DNA from: Micromonospora sp. NBC_00421
GTDB taxonomy: Bacteria > Actinomycetota > Actinomycetes > Mycobacteriales > Micromonosporaceae
Reading direction: 5' to 3'
NCBI RefSeq assembly: GCF_036017915.1
Contig: NZ_CP107929.1
Coordinates: 1,798,001-1,862,000, forward strand
Length of the DNA stretch: 64,000 bases
The notes beneath the pieces were generated by a model, which was not told the DNA's origin, did no database searches, and worked only from the letters and a program-made list of their open reading frames with translations. Both the position numbers and the translations under genes were made by a program. Below, in pieces: positions 53,067 through 61,332 of this stretch. Positions within the stretch are counted from its first letter, which is position 1. The number at the start of each line of letters is the position of its first letter.

Positions 53067-54560
53067 ATGTCGACGGAAGCCATCATCGAACCGACGTACG
53101 GCAACTGGCGTCGACCCCGCCGGGCCGGGCTCGGCCCGCTCGGCCTGGTCGGCACGGTCGGGGTGTTCGGCGGGCTGGTGCTGGTGCTGCTGGCCTCGCT
53201 GGCGTCGCTGCAGGCGGCGCTGGTGGTCGGCGTGCCGCTGGTGGTGGCCCTGCTGCCGATGGCCGTACGCACCCAGGACGGCCGCAACCTCTACCAGCTG
53301 CTGACGCTGCGGATCGGCTGGTCCCGCCGGGTGTCGCGGCGGGAGCACCTGTACGTCTCGGGGCCGCTGTCGGCCCGCCCGGGTGGCCGGTTCCCGCCGC
53401 CCGGCCTGCTCAGCGGGGTGCTCGCCCGGGAGGGCCGGGACGCCTACGACAGACCGTTCGGGGTGCTGCACCACAAGAGCCGCAACCTCTACACGATCGT
53501 GCTGCGCTGTGAGCCCGACGGTGGTTCGCTCGTCGACCCGGAGCAGGTCGACACCTGGGTGTCGCTGTGGGGTGAGTGGCTGTCCCGGCTCGCCCACGAA
53601 CCGGGGCTGCGCGGGGCCTCGGTGGTGGTGGAGACGGCCCCGGACCCGGGCACCCGGCTCGCCGCCGAGGTGCTGCCCCGGTTGGACGCCGCCGCTCCCG
53701 CCGCGGCCCGTGCCGTGCTGGAGGAGGTGGTCGACGACTACCCGTCGGCGTCGTCGGAGATGAACTCGTACATCACCCTCACCTACGCCCCGGTGGGTGG
53801 GCCACGGCGCGATCCGGAGGACGTGGTCACCGACCTGGCCATCCGGGTGCCCAGCCTGCTGACCGGGTTGATCGGTGCGGGCGGGGGCGTCGCCGAGCCG
53901 CTGTCGGCCGAGCAGATCGCCGAGGTGGTCCGGGTGGCGTACGACCCGGCCTGCGCCGCCGAGGTGCTCAGCGTCCGGGCCGAGCACGGGGAGACCGGGC
54001 TGGAGTGGGCCGACTGCGGGCCGGTCGCCGCGGTCGAGTCGGTGGACGCCTACCAGCACGACTCGGGGGTCTCCCGGACCTGGCTGCTCACCCTGGCCCC
54101 CCGGGGCACGGTGCGCTCCAGTGTGCTGCGCACCATGCTCGACGCCTCCGCCGGGACCCGCCGCAAACGGGTGGCGCTGCTCTACCGGCCGATCGACCCG
54201 GCGACCTCGGCCCGGATCGTCGAGGCCGACCGCCGGACGGCGCAGTTCATGGCCACCTCCGGGCGGGGCATGGTGCAGGCGCGGGCGGCCGCCGAGGTAC
54301 GCGCCGCCGAGCAGGCCGCCGCCGAGGAGGCCACCGGCGCCGGGCTGGTGGAGTTCTCGCTGATGCTCACCGTCACGGTCGACGACCGGTCCCAGCTCGA
54401 CGACGCGTCGGTGCTGGTCCGCAACATGACCGGAGCCACCCGGATCGCGATGCGGCCGGCCCACCGGATGCAGGCGGCGGCGTTCAGCTGCACCCTGCCG
54501 ACCGGGATCCTTCCGTGGGAGCAGACCGTGCTGCCACACGAACTCCAGGAGGCGATGTGA
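53067..54560 (+). CDS. SCO6880-family protein (PrgI/VirB4 N-terminal-like), 497 aa
   Basis: Two N-terminal helices (GLVGTVGVFGGLVLVLLASL and AALVVGVPLVVALLPMAV) are followed by RTQDGRNLYQLLTLRIGWSR. This is the PrgI-like part that in other Gram-positive systems precedes VirB4. The rest (about residues 80-497) resembles the N-terminal, non-ATPase half of VirB4. GAGAGGC precedes the ATG. The ATPase domain is encoded by the next gene, overlapping by four bases, so VirB4 is split into two chains. Confidence 0.88.
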   Translation: MSTEAIIEPTYGNWRRPRRAGLGPLGLVGTVGVFGGLVLVLLASLASLQAALVVGVPLVVALLPMAVRTQDGRNLYQLLTLRIGWSRRVSRREHLYVSGPLSARPGGRFPPPGLLSGVLAREGRDAYDRPFGVLHHKSRNLYTIVLRCEPDGGSLVDPEQVDTWVSLWGEWLSRLAHEPGLRGASVVVETAPDPGTRLAAEVLPRLDAAAPAAARAVLEEVVDDYPSASSEMNSYITLTYAPVGGPRRDPEDVVTDLAIRVPSLLTGLIGAGGGVAEPLSAEQIAEVVRVAYDPACAAEVLSVRAEHGETGLEWADCGPVAAVESVDAYQHDSGVSRTWLLTLAPRGTVRSSVLRTMLDASAGTRRKRVALLYRPIDPATSARIVEADRRTAQFMATSGRGMVQARAAAEVRAAEQAAAEEATGAGLVEFSLMLTVTVDDRSQLDDASVLVRNMTGATRIAMRPAHRMQAAAFSCTLPTGILPWEQTVLPHELQEAM

Positions 54561-56293
54561 GCAGCGCACCGGTGGTCCGCGCGGACGGGCTCGGGGCGGG
54601 CTGGCCGACCGGGACCTCGGGGGCGCACACCGCGCTGACCGGGCTGGTCGGCGATCCGGACGACGGGGCTCCCACCCCACCGAAGAAAGCCCGCCCGCCG
54701 CGTCCCCGCCGTGAGCTGCCCCCCTCGGCCCGGGGCTGGGATGGGCCCGGCGGTGGCCGGGTCGGCTATCTCGACGCGCCGACCATGTGGCGCGCCACCA
54801 CCGTGCAGGCGTGCGGGCTGTGGCCGTTCTCGGCCGGTTCGGGCGCGCCGATGTCCGGGGTGCCGCTCGGTCAGCACCTGTTCACCGGCGCCACGGTCTG
54901 CGGTGATCCGATCTCCTGGTTCACCCGGGCCCGGTACATCTCCAACCCGTCGCTGTTCATGCTGGGCATGCCCGGTCTGGGCAAGTCGACCCTGATCAAC
55001 CGGATGGCGGTGGGCCTGGCCGCCACCGGTGTGGTGCCGTTGGTGCTGGGCGACCTCAAGCCGGACTACGCCGACACGGTCCGCGCCCTCGGTGGGCAGG
55101 TGATCCCGATCGGGCGCGGGGTCGGCGGGATCAACGTGCTGGACCCGGGGGCGATGGGCCTGGCTGCCGAACGCATCGGCGGCCGGGCCGGCCGGGCGCT
55201 GGCCGCAGAGACGCACGGCCGGGTGCTGAACATGGTGGCGGCGTTGCTGACCATCGTGCGGGGCCGGGCTCTGGACGACCACGAGCAGTCGGTGCTCTCT
55301 GCCTGCCTGCGGCACCTGCGGGAACGTACCCCGGAGCACCGGGCCCCGCTGCTGCCGGACCTGCTCCGGGTGCTGGAGGAGGGGCCCGACCGGGTCCGCG
55401 CGGTGACCCTGGACCGGGGCCAGGAGAGCCGCTACCGGGACGCGGTGGACCCGCTGCACCGCTCCCTGCTGGGCATCCTCGACGGTGCGTTGGGGGACAC
55501 CTTCGGCGCGACCACCTCCACCCGGATCGACCCGGACGCCCCCGCCGTCTGCATCGACATCTCCCGGATCGGGGAGTCCGACACCCAGCTCACCGCGGCG
55601 GCGATGCTGGCCGCCTGGTCCGAGGGCCTGGGCACGGTCGCCGCCTCGCACGCCATGGCCGACGCCGGCCTGGCCCCGCGCCGCTGGTTCTTCACCATCC
55701 TCGACGAGCTGTGGCGGCCGCTGCGGGCGGCCTCCGGCATCGTCGACCGGATCGACGCGCTGACCCGGCTCAACCGGTCGCTCGGCCTCGGCGACGCCAA
55801 GATCACCCATACCCTGAAGGACGCCGAGGCGTTGGGTTCCGACGCCGACCGGGCCAAGGCGCGCGGTTTCGTGGAGCGGGCCGGGATCGTGGCCTGCGCC
55901 GGTCTGCCGGCGGCGGAGATGACCGACCTGGGCCGGGTGATCGGCCTGTCCAAACGCGAGATCGAGCTGGTCTCCTCCTGGTCGTCGCCGCCGGGCTGGG
56001 CGAGCACCGGCAGCAACGAGGAGCCACCCGGGCGGGGCCGGTTCCTGATCAAGGTGGGTGGCCGGCCCGGCATCCCGATCCGGGTCTCCATCACCGACAC
56101 CGAACGCCGGCTGCACGACACCAACCAGCGCTGGGTGCAGAACGGGTACGCAGCCCAGCAGGCCGCCGAGCGGGCGGCGGCCCGGCAGGCGGCCTTCGAG
56201 GCCGAGGCGGAGCTGGGAAACCTGGCCACCCGGCCGGAGCTGGCCCACCTCGCCGACGAAGCCGTTGCGGGCGAGCGGGGGTGGCGGGCATGA
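54557..56293 (+). CDS. VirB4-type conjugation ATPase, 578 aa
   Basis: Walker A GMPGLGKST at about residue 140, Walker B-like WFFTILDELW at about residue 378, and the typical conjugation-ATPase surroundings: FMLGMPGLGKSTLINRMAVG, VVPLVLGDLKPDYADTVRAL, INVLDPG and LGDAKITHTLKDAEAL. The GTG at 54557 follows AGGAGG and overlaps the previous stop. It should energise assembly and transport. The C-terminal 40 residues are Ala/Glu/Arg-rich and may form a coiled coil. Its stop overlaps the VirD4 start (ATGA). Confidence 0.94.
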   Translation: MSSAPVVRADGLGAGWPTGTSGAHTALTGLVGDPDDGAPTPPKKARPPRPRRELPPSARGWDGPGGGRVGYLDAPTMWRATTVQACGLWPFSAGSGAPMSGVPLGQHLFTGATVCGDPISWFTRARYISNPSLFMLGMPGLGKSTLINRMAVGLAATGVVPLVLGDLKPDYADTVRALGGQVIPIGRGVGGINVLDPGAMGLAAERIGGRAGRALAAETHGRVLNMVAALLTIVRGRALDDHEQSVLSACLRHLRERTPEHRAPLLPDLLRVLEEGPDRVRAVTLDRGQESRYRDAVDPLHRSLLGILDGALGDTFGATTSTRIDPDAPAVCIDISRIGESDTQLTAAAMLAAWSEGLGTVAASHAMADAGLAPRRWFFTILDELWRPLRAASGIVDRIDALTRLNRSLGLGDAKITHTLKDAEALGSDADRAKARGFVERAGIVACAGLPAAEMTDLGRVIGLSKREIELVSSWSSPPGWASTGSNEEPPGRGRFLIKVGGRPGIPIRVSITDTERRLHDTNQRWVQNGYAAQQAAERAAARQAAFEAEAELGNLATRPELAHLADEAVAGERGWRA

Positions 56294-58050
56294 GCCGGAC
56301 GTCGTCGGGCGCCCCCCGGGGGGCGGACCTGTTCTTCTGGGCGTTCTGCCTGGTGGTCCTCGCCAACGCGGCGCTGTTCACGGTCGCCTGGCTGGGCGGC
56401 ACCCTGGGCGCCGGGGTGACCGGGCACGGTTGGCAGCCGCCGCCGTTCACGCTCGGGGCCTACCTCACGCTGATCTCCGGGAACACCGGCACGCTCTGGC
56501 CCGGCGCGTCGCCGTACGCGGTCTACGCCGGGATGCTGGCGGTGTCGCTGCTGGTCGTCGTGCCGGCGGTGCTCGTCGGGCGTCGGCTGCTCGACCTGCG
56601 CGGGCGGGGCGTCGGGCTGGCCCGGGTGCGTGACCTGGCCCCGCTGACCCCCGTCGGGATCGCCGCCCGCGCCCGGGAGCTGCGTCCCTCGCTGGCCGGG
56701 GTACGGCAGCTCGCCCCGGACGAGACCGGCAACCTGCTCGGCGACCTCGCGCCGAACGGTCCCGAGCTGCGCTCCTCCTTCGAGGACGTGGAGTTGGACC
56801 TGATGGCCCCCCGGGCCGGCAAGTCCACCGGGATCGCCGTGCCCCGGGTGCTGCGGGCCCGGGGAGCGGTGCTGCTCACCTCCAACAAGTCCGACGTGTA
56901 CGCGGTGACCCGGGCCGAACGGGACCGCGTCGGTACGGTGTGGACCTTCGACCCGCAGGGCATCGCCCACGTTCCCCGCCAGATGTGGTGGGACATCCTC
57001 GCCGACTGCGCGACCATCGAGGGGGCCCGCCGGTTGGCCGGGCACTTCGTGGCGTCGGTCAACGACGACACCGCCAAGAAGGACTTCTGGATCTCGGCGG
57101 CGCAGAACACCCTGACCGCGCTCTTCCTGGCCGCCGCCCGGGGGCGGGCACCCGTCGCCGAACTGCTCGGCTGGCTGGCCGACCCGGCCGACCGTACCCC
57201 GATCGACCTGCTGCGCGATGCCGGTCTGCCGGCGATGGCCGAGCAGTTGCAGGGCACCGTACGCGGGGCGGTGGAGACCCGCGACGGCATCTACGAGACG
57301 GCCCGGCAGTGCGTGGCGTGCCTGCTGGACCCGGAGATCCTGGCCTGGGTTTCCCCGGACCCGTACCTGCCGCAGTTCCGCCCGGACCGGCACGTGCTCG
57401 GTCGGGACACCCTCTACCTGCTCTCCAAGGACGGTGGTGGCTCCGCCGCCGGGGTGATCGCCGGGCTCGCCGACGCGACCCTGCGGGCGGGAGTGGTCGC
57501 CGCCGAGCGGATGGGCGGCCGGCTCGACCCGCCGATGACGGCGGTGCTGGACGAGGCGGCGAACGTGTGCCGGATCTCCGACCTGCCCGACCTCTACTCC
57601 CACCTCGGGTCCCGGGGGATCAACGTGGTCACCCTGTTGCAGAGCTACCGGCAGGGGTCCCGGGTCTGGGGCGAGGCCGGGATGGACGCGCTGTGGGGCG
57701 CGGCCACCATCAAGCTGCTCGGCGCGGGGCTGGACGACGCCGACTTCGTGGAGAAGGTCTCCAAGCTGGTCGGTCAGCACGACGTGAGCACGGTCAGCGT
57801 CTCCCGCAGCCGGGACGGCTCGTCCCGGTCCACCTCGTACCGGCAGGAGCACGTGCTGCCGCCGGACCGGATCCGGGCCCTGCCGAAGGGAACGGCGTTG
57901 CTGCTCGCCACCGGCATCCGCCCGGCCGTGATCACGCTGCGGCCCTGGTACAAGGAGCCGGACGCGGGTCGAATCTCCGCCCAGGCCCGGCAGGAGGTCG
58001 CGGCGATCACCGAGCGGGCCGCCGGCAAGGCCACCACGACGCCGTGGTAG
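56290..58050 (+). CDS. VirD4/TraG-type coupling ATPase, 586 aa
   Basis: Two N-terminal helices (LFFWAFCLVVLANAALFTVA and VYAGMLAVSLLVVVPAVLVG) precede a TraG/TraD-type ATPase. Walker A is APRAGKST at about residue 175 and Walker B is AVLDEAANVC at about residue 420. VVTLLQSYRQGSRVWGE and STSYRQEHVLPPDRIRALPK are typical of type IV coupling proteins, which select the substrate (DNA or protein) for the channel. Its start overlaps the VirB4-type gene stop. This is the clearest marker of a T4SS here. Confidence 0.95.
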   Translation: MSRTSSGAPRGADLFFWAFCLVVLANAALFTVAWLGGTLGAGVTGHGWQPPPFTLGAYLTLISGNTGTLWPGASPYAVYAGMLAVSLLVVVPAVLVGRRLLDLRGRGVGLARVRDLAPLTPVGIAARARELRPSLAGVRQLAPDETGNLLGDLAPNGPELRSSFEDVELDLMAPRAGKSTGIAVPRVLRARGAVLLTSNKSDVYAVTRAERDRVGTVWTFDPQGIAHVPRQMWWDILADCATIEGARRLAGHFVASVNDDTAKKDFWISAAQNTLTALFLAAARGRAPVAELLGWLADPADRTPIDLLRDAGLPAMAEQLQGTVRGAVETRDGIYETARQCVACLLDPEILAWVSPDPYLPQFRPDRHVLGRDTLYLLSKDGGGSAAGVIAGLADATLRAGVVAAERMGGRLDPPMTAVLDEAANVCRISDLPDLYSHLGSRGINVVTLLQSYRQGSRVWGEAGMDALWGAATIKLLGAGLDDADFVEKVSKLVGQHDVSTVSVSRSRDGSSRSTSYRQEHVLPPDRIRALPKGTALLLATGIRPAVITLRPWYKEPDAGRISAQARQEVAAITERAAGKATTTPW

Positions 58051-58147
58051 GCCGGCCCGGCGAGAAAGTCGGAGCACCGGCTGAACCGGCCGCCGGGACC
58101 GGTCGTAAAGGGCGTGTCAACCGTTGGCCGAGCATCGAGGAGCCCAG

Positions 58148-59089
58148 GTGTCTTCACCCCATCAGCCGCCGCCGGGCGGGACCGGAGATCCCACCGGCAA
58201 TGGCTACAACTACCCGGTCCAGCAGCCCTACACCCCGAGCAACTACAGCCAGAACAGCTACGAGAGCGGCTACACCCCGAGCAACTACAGTCAGGACGCA
58301 CCGAGCACCACGTCCCTGCCGGCGGGCTACGGCCAGTACAGCGCGGCCGACTACCAGGCCGAGGTGGTCCAGCAGTACGGTACGTCGAACTCGTCCGGGC
58401 GCAGCAGCCCCGGCCCGGGTGACTCGATCAGCGTCGAGTGGAACGACCAGGAGACCAGCCAGCACTCCCTGGACGGCCAGAACCGGGTGATGACCTGGGC
58501 GCAGCAGGCCGGCCGGTGGGTCTACGAGAACGACGAGAAGATCGTCAACTTCGTGTCGTTGGTGGCCTCGCCCGGGGTGCAGGGCGCCGCCGGGCTCGGG
58601 GGCAGCGCGGTCGCGAACAGCGTCGGGCTGGCCCTGGCCGCCGGGCCGGGCGCGTACGTGGTGGGCAAGGAAGTGGTCAACTCGCTGCGCAACGGTCGGC
58701 AGGGGGACCTGGTACGGGCCGCGTACGGCGCGGTGGCTGCGGCGGGTGCGATCACCTGGGGTGTCGGCTACGCACCGGGCCAGAGCACGACGGCCGGCAA
58801 CGCGGGGGCCGTCGTGCACGGCGTGGGCTCCGGGTTCATGGTCACCCGGGCTCCCCGGGAACAGCCGAGACGATCGCGACGGGACCCGGAGTCCGGAGGA
58901 CGCGCCAACCGGGACGTCGCCGCCTCGGCCAGCTCACACCGCCGATCCGACGGGCAGTCCCGCCACCACAGCTCCCGCACCTCCGGCCACGACGCAGGTT
59001 CCGCCCGCGAGCCGGCGGTCAGGCGCGGCGCGTACGACCGGAACGCCGAGGGGCCTCGGAGAGGCGGGGGCGGGGGTGGGAACGGCTAG
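58148..59089 (+). CDS. Repeat-bearing membrane protein at the end of the T4SS operon, 313 aa
   Basis: The N-terminal part is rich in Tyr, Gln, Asn, Ser and Pro and carries two near-identical YTPSNYSQ units (nt 58229-58252 and 58271-58294; 23 of 24 bases match). A central hydrophobic stretch (NFVSLVASPGVQGAAGLGGS, AVANSVGLALAAGPGAYVVG, LVRAAYGAVAAAGAITWGVG) may be membrane-embedded. The tail is highly basic and Ser/Arg/His-rich. GAGGAG precedes the GTG at 58148. I do not recognise a family. The low-complexity, charged ends could suit a channel substrate or scaffold. Confidence 0.75.
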   Translation: MSSPHQPPPGGTGDPTGNGYNYPVQQPYTPSNYSQNSYESGYTPSNYSQDAPSTTSLPAGYGQYSAADYQAEVVQQYGTSNSSGRSSPGPGDSISVEWNDQETSQHSLDGQNRVMTWAQQAGRWVYENDEKIVNFVSLVASPGVQGAAGLGGSAVANSVGLALAAGPGAYVVGKEVVNSLRNGRQGDLVRAAYGAVAAAGAITWGVGYAPGQSTTAGNAGAVVHGVGSGFMVTRAPREQPRRSRRDPESGGRANRDVAASASSHRRSDGQSRHHSSRTSGHDAGSAREPAVRRGAYDRNAEGPRRGGGGGGNG

Positions 59090-59120
59090 GGGCGCACCCT
59101 GCCGTAACCCGTTCGGCAGC

Positions 59121-59161
59121 GGGGTGCCGCCGCGTCGCGTCCGTGGACGCGGCGGCACCCC
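59121..59161. terminator. Bidirectional hairpin terminator
   Basis: 16-bp perfect stem GGGGTGCCGCCGCGTC and complement with a 9-base loop, between the convergent T4SS operon and polysaccharide deacetylase gene. Confidence 0.88.
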
Positions 59162-59230
59162 GTACCCCTGCGGCGGGTTGCCGGGTCACCCGGCGGGCCG
59201 CAACGCCGCCCGCCGGGACGGGCTGGTCGG

Positions 59231-59833
59231 TCAGACCCGCCCGTGGGGCAGGGTGAACCGCCAGCGCCGCGCCCGTAGCGCCGGCACGGCCCGGTCGACC
59301 GCGGTGACTGTCTGGCGGCGGTCCCCGCCGCCGTCGTGCATCAGCACCACCGCGCCGGGGGTGACCCCGTCGAGCAGCCGACGGACGAGTTCGTCGGTGC
59401 CCGGCGGCTCCCAGTCCCCGACGGCCAGCCGCCAGCCGAGCGGCTGCATGCCCAGCGCGGCGGCCACGGCGGGACTCGCCCCCCAGGCCCCGTAGGGCGC
59501 GCGGAAGTACCGGATTCTGGCTTCCGGCACGGCCCGCCGGATGGCCTCGTTGGTCTCCCGCAGATCCGCCTCGATCCGATCGGGTGACCAGGAGGTCATG
59601 TCGTCGTGCCGCATGCCGTGGTTGCCCAGGCGGTGACCGTCGGCCACGATCCGTCGTACCACCTCGGGGTGCGCGTCGACGTGCTCGCCCCACAGGAAGA
59701 ACACGGCGGCGATCCGGTGCCGGCGCAGGACGGTGAGCAGCCGCAGCGTGTCGGTGGGGTTCGGGCCGTCGTCGAAGGTGAGGCTGACCGTCCGCCCGCC
59801 GCCCCGGGCCGTGTCGACGATGTCGGCGCTCAC
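59231..59833 (-). CDS. Polysaccharide deacetylase (CE4/NodB) family protein, 200 aa
   Basis: NodB motifs in order: LTFDDGPNP (Asp21, Asp22), GNHGMRHDD (His72 and His76, the metal ligands), YFRAPYG and the C-terminal VVLMHDGG. The family removes N- or O-acetyl groups from chitin, peptidoglycan or xylan. It starts with GTG at 59833. There is no signal peptide, unlike most CE4 members, so it may act inside or leave by another route. It is 8 bases downstream of the xylanase gene, same strand, so acetyl-xylan breakdown products are a plausible substrate. Confidence 0.92.
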   Translation of the reverse strand: MSADIVDTARGGGRTVSLTFDDGPNPTDTLRLLTVLRRHRIAAVFFLWGEHVDAHPEVVRRIVADGHRLGNHGMRHDDMTSWSPDRIEADLRETNEAIRRAVPEARIRYFRAPYGAWGASPAVAAALGMQPLGWRLAVGDWEPPGTDELVRRLLDGVTPGAVVLMHDGGGDRRQTVTAVDRAVPALRARRWRFTLPHGRV

Positions 59834-59840
59834 CGCCGGC

Positions 59841-61034
59841 CTACCGGCGCGGCTTCGGCGTCGCCCGGGCCCGCACGTACGGCGGTCCGGCGTAGATCAG
59901 GTCGGCCTTCATCAGCTGGTACGCCCGCTTGGGCTGGTAGTTCTCGTCGTAGATGGTGGCCAGGCCCTGCGGCGGGTCGTCGAAGGTGCCGGGCACCCAG
60001 GAGTGCCGGTCGGTGAAGCCCCAGACGGTGAACGACAGGCAGCGCGGCTCGGCCAGGCAGGCCTGCAACAGCACGTGGAAGTTCGCGGCGGACGCCTGGA
60101 GCCGCGGGTTGATCTCCTCGGAGTCGCCGGCCTGCACCCCGTCGGTCAACCGGCTGCGCACGTCGACCTCGGTGAACGCGGTGGACAGCCCCAACCCGGC
60201 GAACCGGTGCAGCGCGTCGGCGACCTGGAGGGTGTCGTAGTTGCCGTACTGGGTGCCCAGGTGACCCTGGCTGCCGACCCCGTCGATCGGTACGCCCCGG
60301 GCCAGCAGGCCCTTGACCATGTCGAACACGAACTGGGTCTTGTCGTTGGCCGGGTCGCCCGAGCCGAACGCCTCGATGTTGTAGTCGTTGTAGAACAGCA
60401 GGGCGGTCGGGTCGGCGGCGCGGGCCCAGCGGAACGCGTCCGCCACGTAACCCGGGCCGAGGTGCTCGGCCCAGAAGCCCTTGTAGTGCAGGGTGGACGG
60501 GGTGTCCCAGGGGTCGCTGACGGCCTCGTTGACCACGTCCCACTGCCAGATCTTGCCCCGGTAGCGGCTGGCCACCGTGGTGATGTGCCGGCGCAGGATC
60601 GACCGCAGCTCGGTGTTGTCGATGGACCCGTCGGCCACCCCGTCGGTCAGCCACTTCGGCAGTTGGCTGTGCCAGACCAGCACGTGGCCCCGGACCTTCT
60701 GGCCGTTGCGTCGGGCGGTGGCGACGAGTTCGTCGGCCGCCGTCCAGTCGTAGGTGCCCCGGGTGGGTTCCAGGGACTCCCACTTCATCACGTTCTCCGC
60801 GGTGACCGTGGAGAACTCGTCGCGCACGATCTCCCGGTAGCGGGGTTCGGCGGGGTCGGCGAGGGCGGCCATGTCGACAGCGGTGCCGACGTACAGGCCG
60901 TGGCGCTGGCCCAGGGTGCGCAGGCTCTGCGCGGTCGGGTCGTACGGCCGCTGCGCTGTGGCCGGCACGGCGTTCAACACGCCGGCGGTCGCGACGGCGA
61001 CCAAGCCGGCAGCCATCCACCGTCTGAACATCAT
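59841..61034 (-). CDS. Secreted GH10 endo-1,4-beta-xylanase, 397 aa
   Basis: A signal peptide (MMFRRWMAAGLVAVATAGVL ... ATA) precedes a single GH10 (beta/alpha)8 barrel. The acid/base Glu170 is in WDVVNEAV and the nucleophile Glu289 in STAFTEVDVR. RGHVLVWHSQLPKWL and FYNDYN are further GH10 marks. There is no carbohydrate-binding module. AAAGGAA lies upstream of the ATG at 61034. It cuts xylan outside the cell to oligomers that the GH43 enzyme and the ABC system next door could use. TTCCGGAA-type motifs lie in the upstream intergenic region. Confidence 0.95.
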   Translation of the reverse strand: MMFRRWMAAGLVAVATAGVLNAVPATAQRPYDPTAQSLRTLGQRHGLYVGTAVDMAALADPAEPRYREIVRDEFSTVTAENVMKWESLEPTRGTYDWTAADELVATARRNGQKVRGHVLVWHSQLPKWLTDGVADGSIDNTELRSILRRHITTVASRYRGKIWQWDVVNEAVSDPWDTPSTLHYKGFWAEHLGPGYVADAFRWARAADPTALLFYNDYNIEAFGSGDPANDKTQFVFDMVKGLLARGVPIDGVGSQGHLGTQYGNYDTLQVADALHRFAGLGLSTAFTEVDVRSRLTDGVQAGDSEEINPRLQASAANFHVLLQACLAEPRCLSFTVWGFTDRHSWVPGTFDDPPQGLATIYDENYQPKRAYQLMKADLIYAGPPYVRARATPKPRR

Positions 61035-61146
61035 CCGCGTTCCTTTCCTCAAGGCACGTCGACAGTCGACGGCGGTGAGCTGGGGGAGGGGCGCGGCCTG
61101 CCACCGCAGCGCGGGTGAGCGGCCGCACCGGACACAATCGATAGTT

Positions 61147-61222
61147 GAACATCGATTTCCGGAAGTCGACTGGAACATTACGAGCGCGGGCTCGTCGGGT
61201 CAACCATCGATACTTCCGGAAC
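61147..61222. promoter_or_regulatory. Candidate xylan-regulon operator sites upstream of the GH10 gene
   Basis: Two similar elements, CATCGATTTCCGGAAGT (about 61150-61166) and CATCGATACTTCCGGAACT (about 61205-61223), each combine CATCGAT with a palindromic TTCCGGAA. They lie 115-190 bases upstream of the xylanase ATG. Related elements occur at 62981-62991 and 63121-63149 near the other xylan genes. Confidence 0.45.
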
Positions 61223-61332
61223 TGCTGGTCAGCCCCGTCGACCGGTCATCGCAACAGTTTCGACAGCCAGGTCGCGCACGACCACGACCGGCCCCTCCCG
61301 GAGCCGGTCGTGGTCGTGGTGGGTGCGGCCGG

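Noticed and set aside
50769..54680. Very long open frame (about 1300 codons) on the minus strand through the T4SS genes
   Set aside because: It mirrors well-recognised plus-strand genes, has biased low-complexity Gly/Arg/His content, and shows no ribosome site or known domain. Such frames are an effect of high GC.
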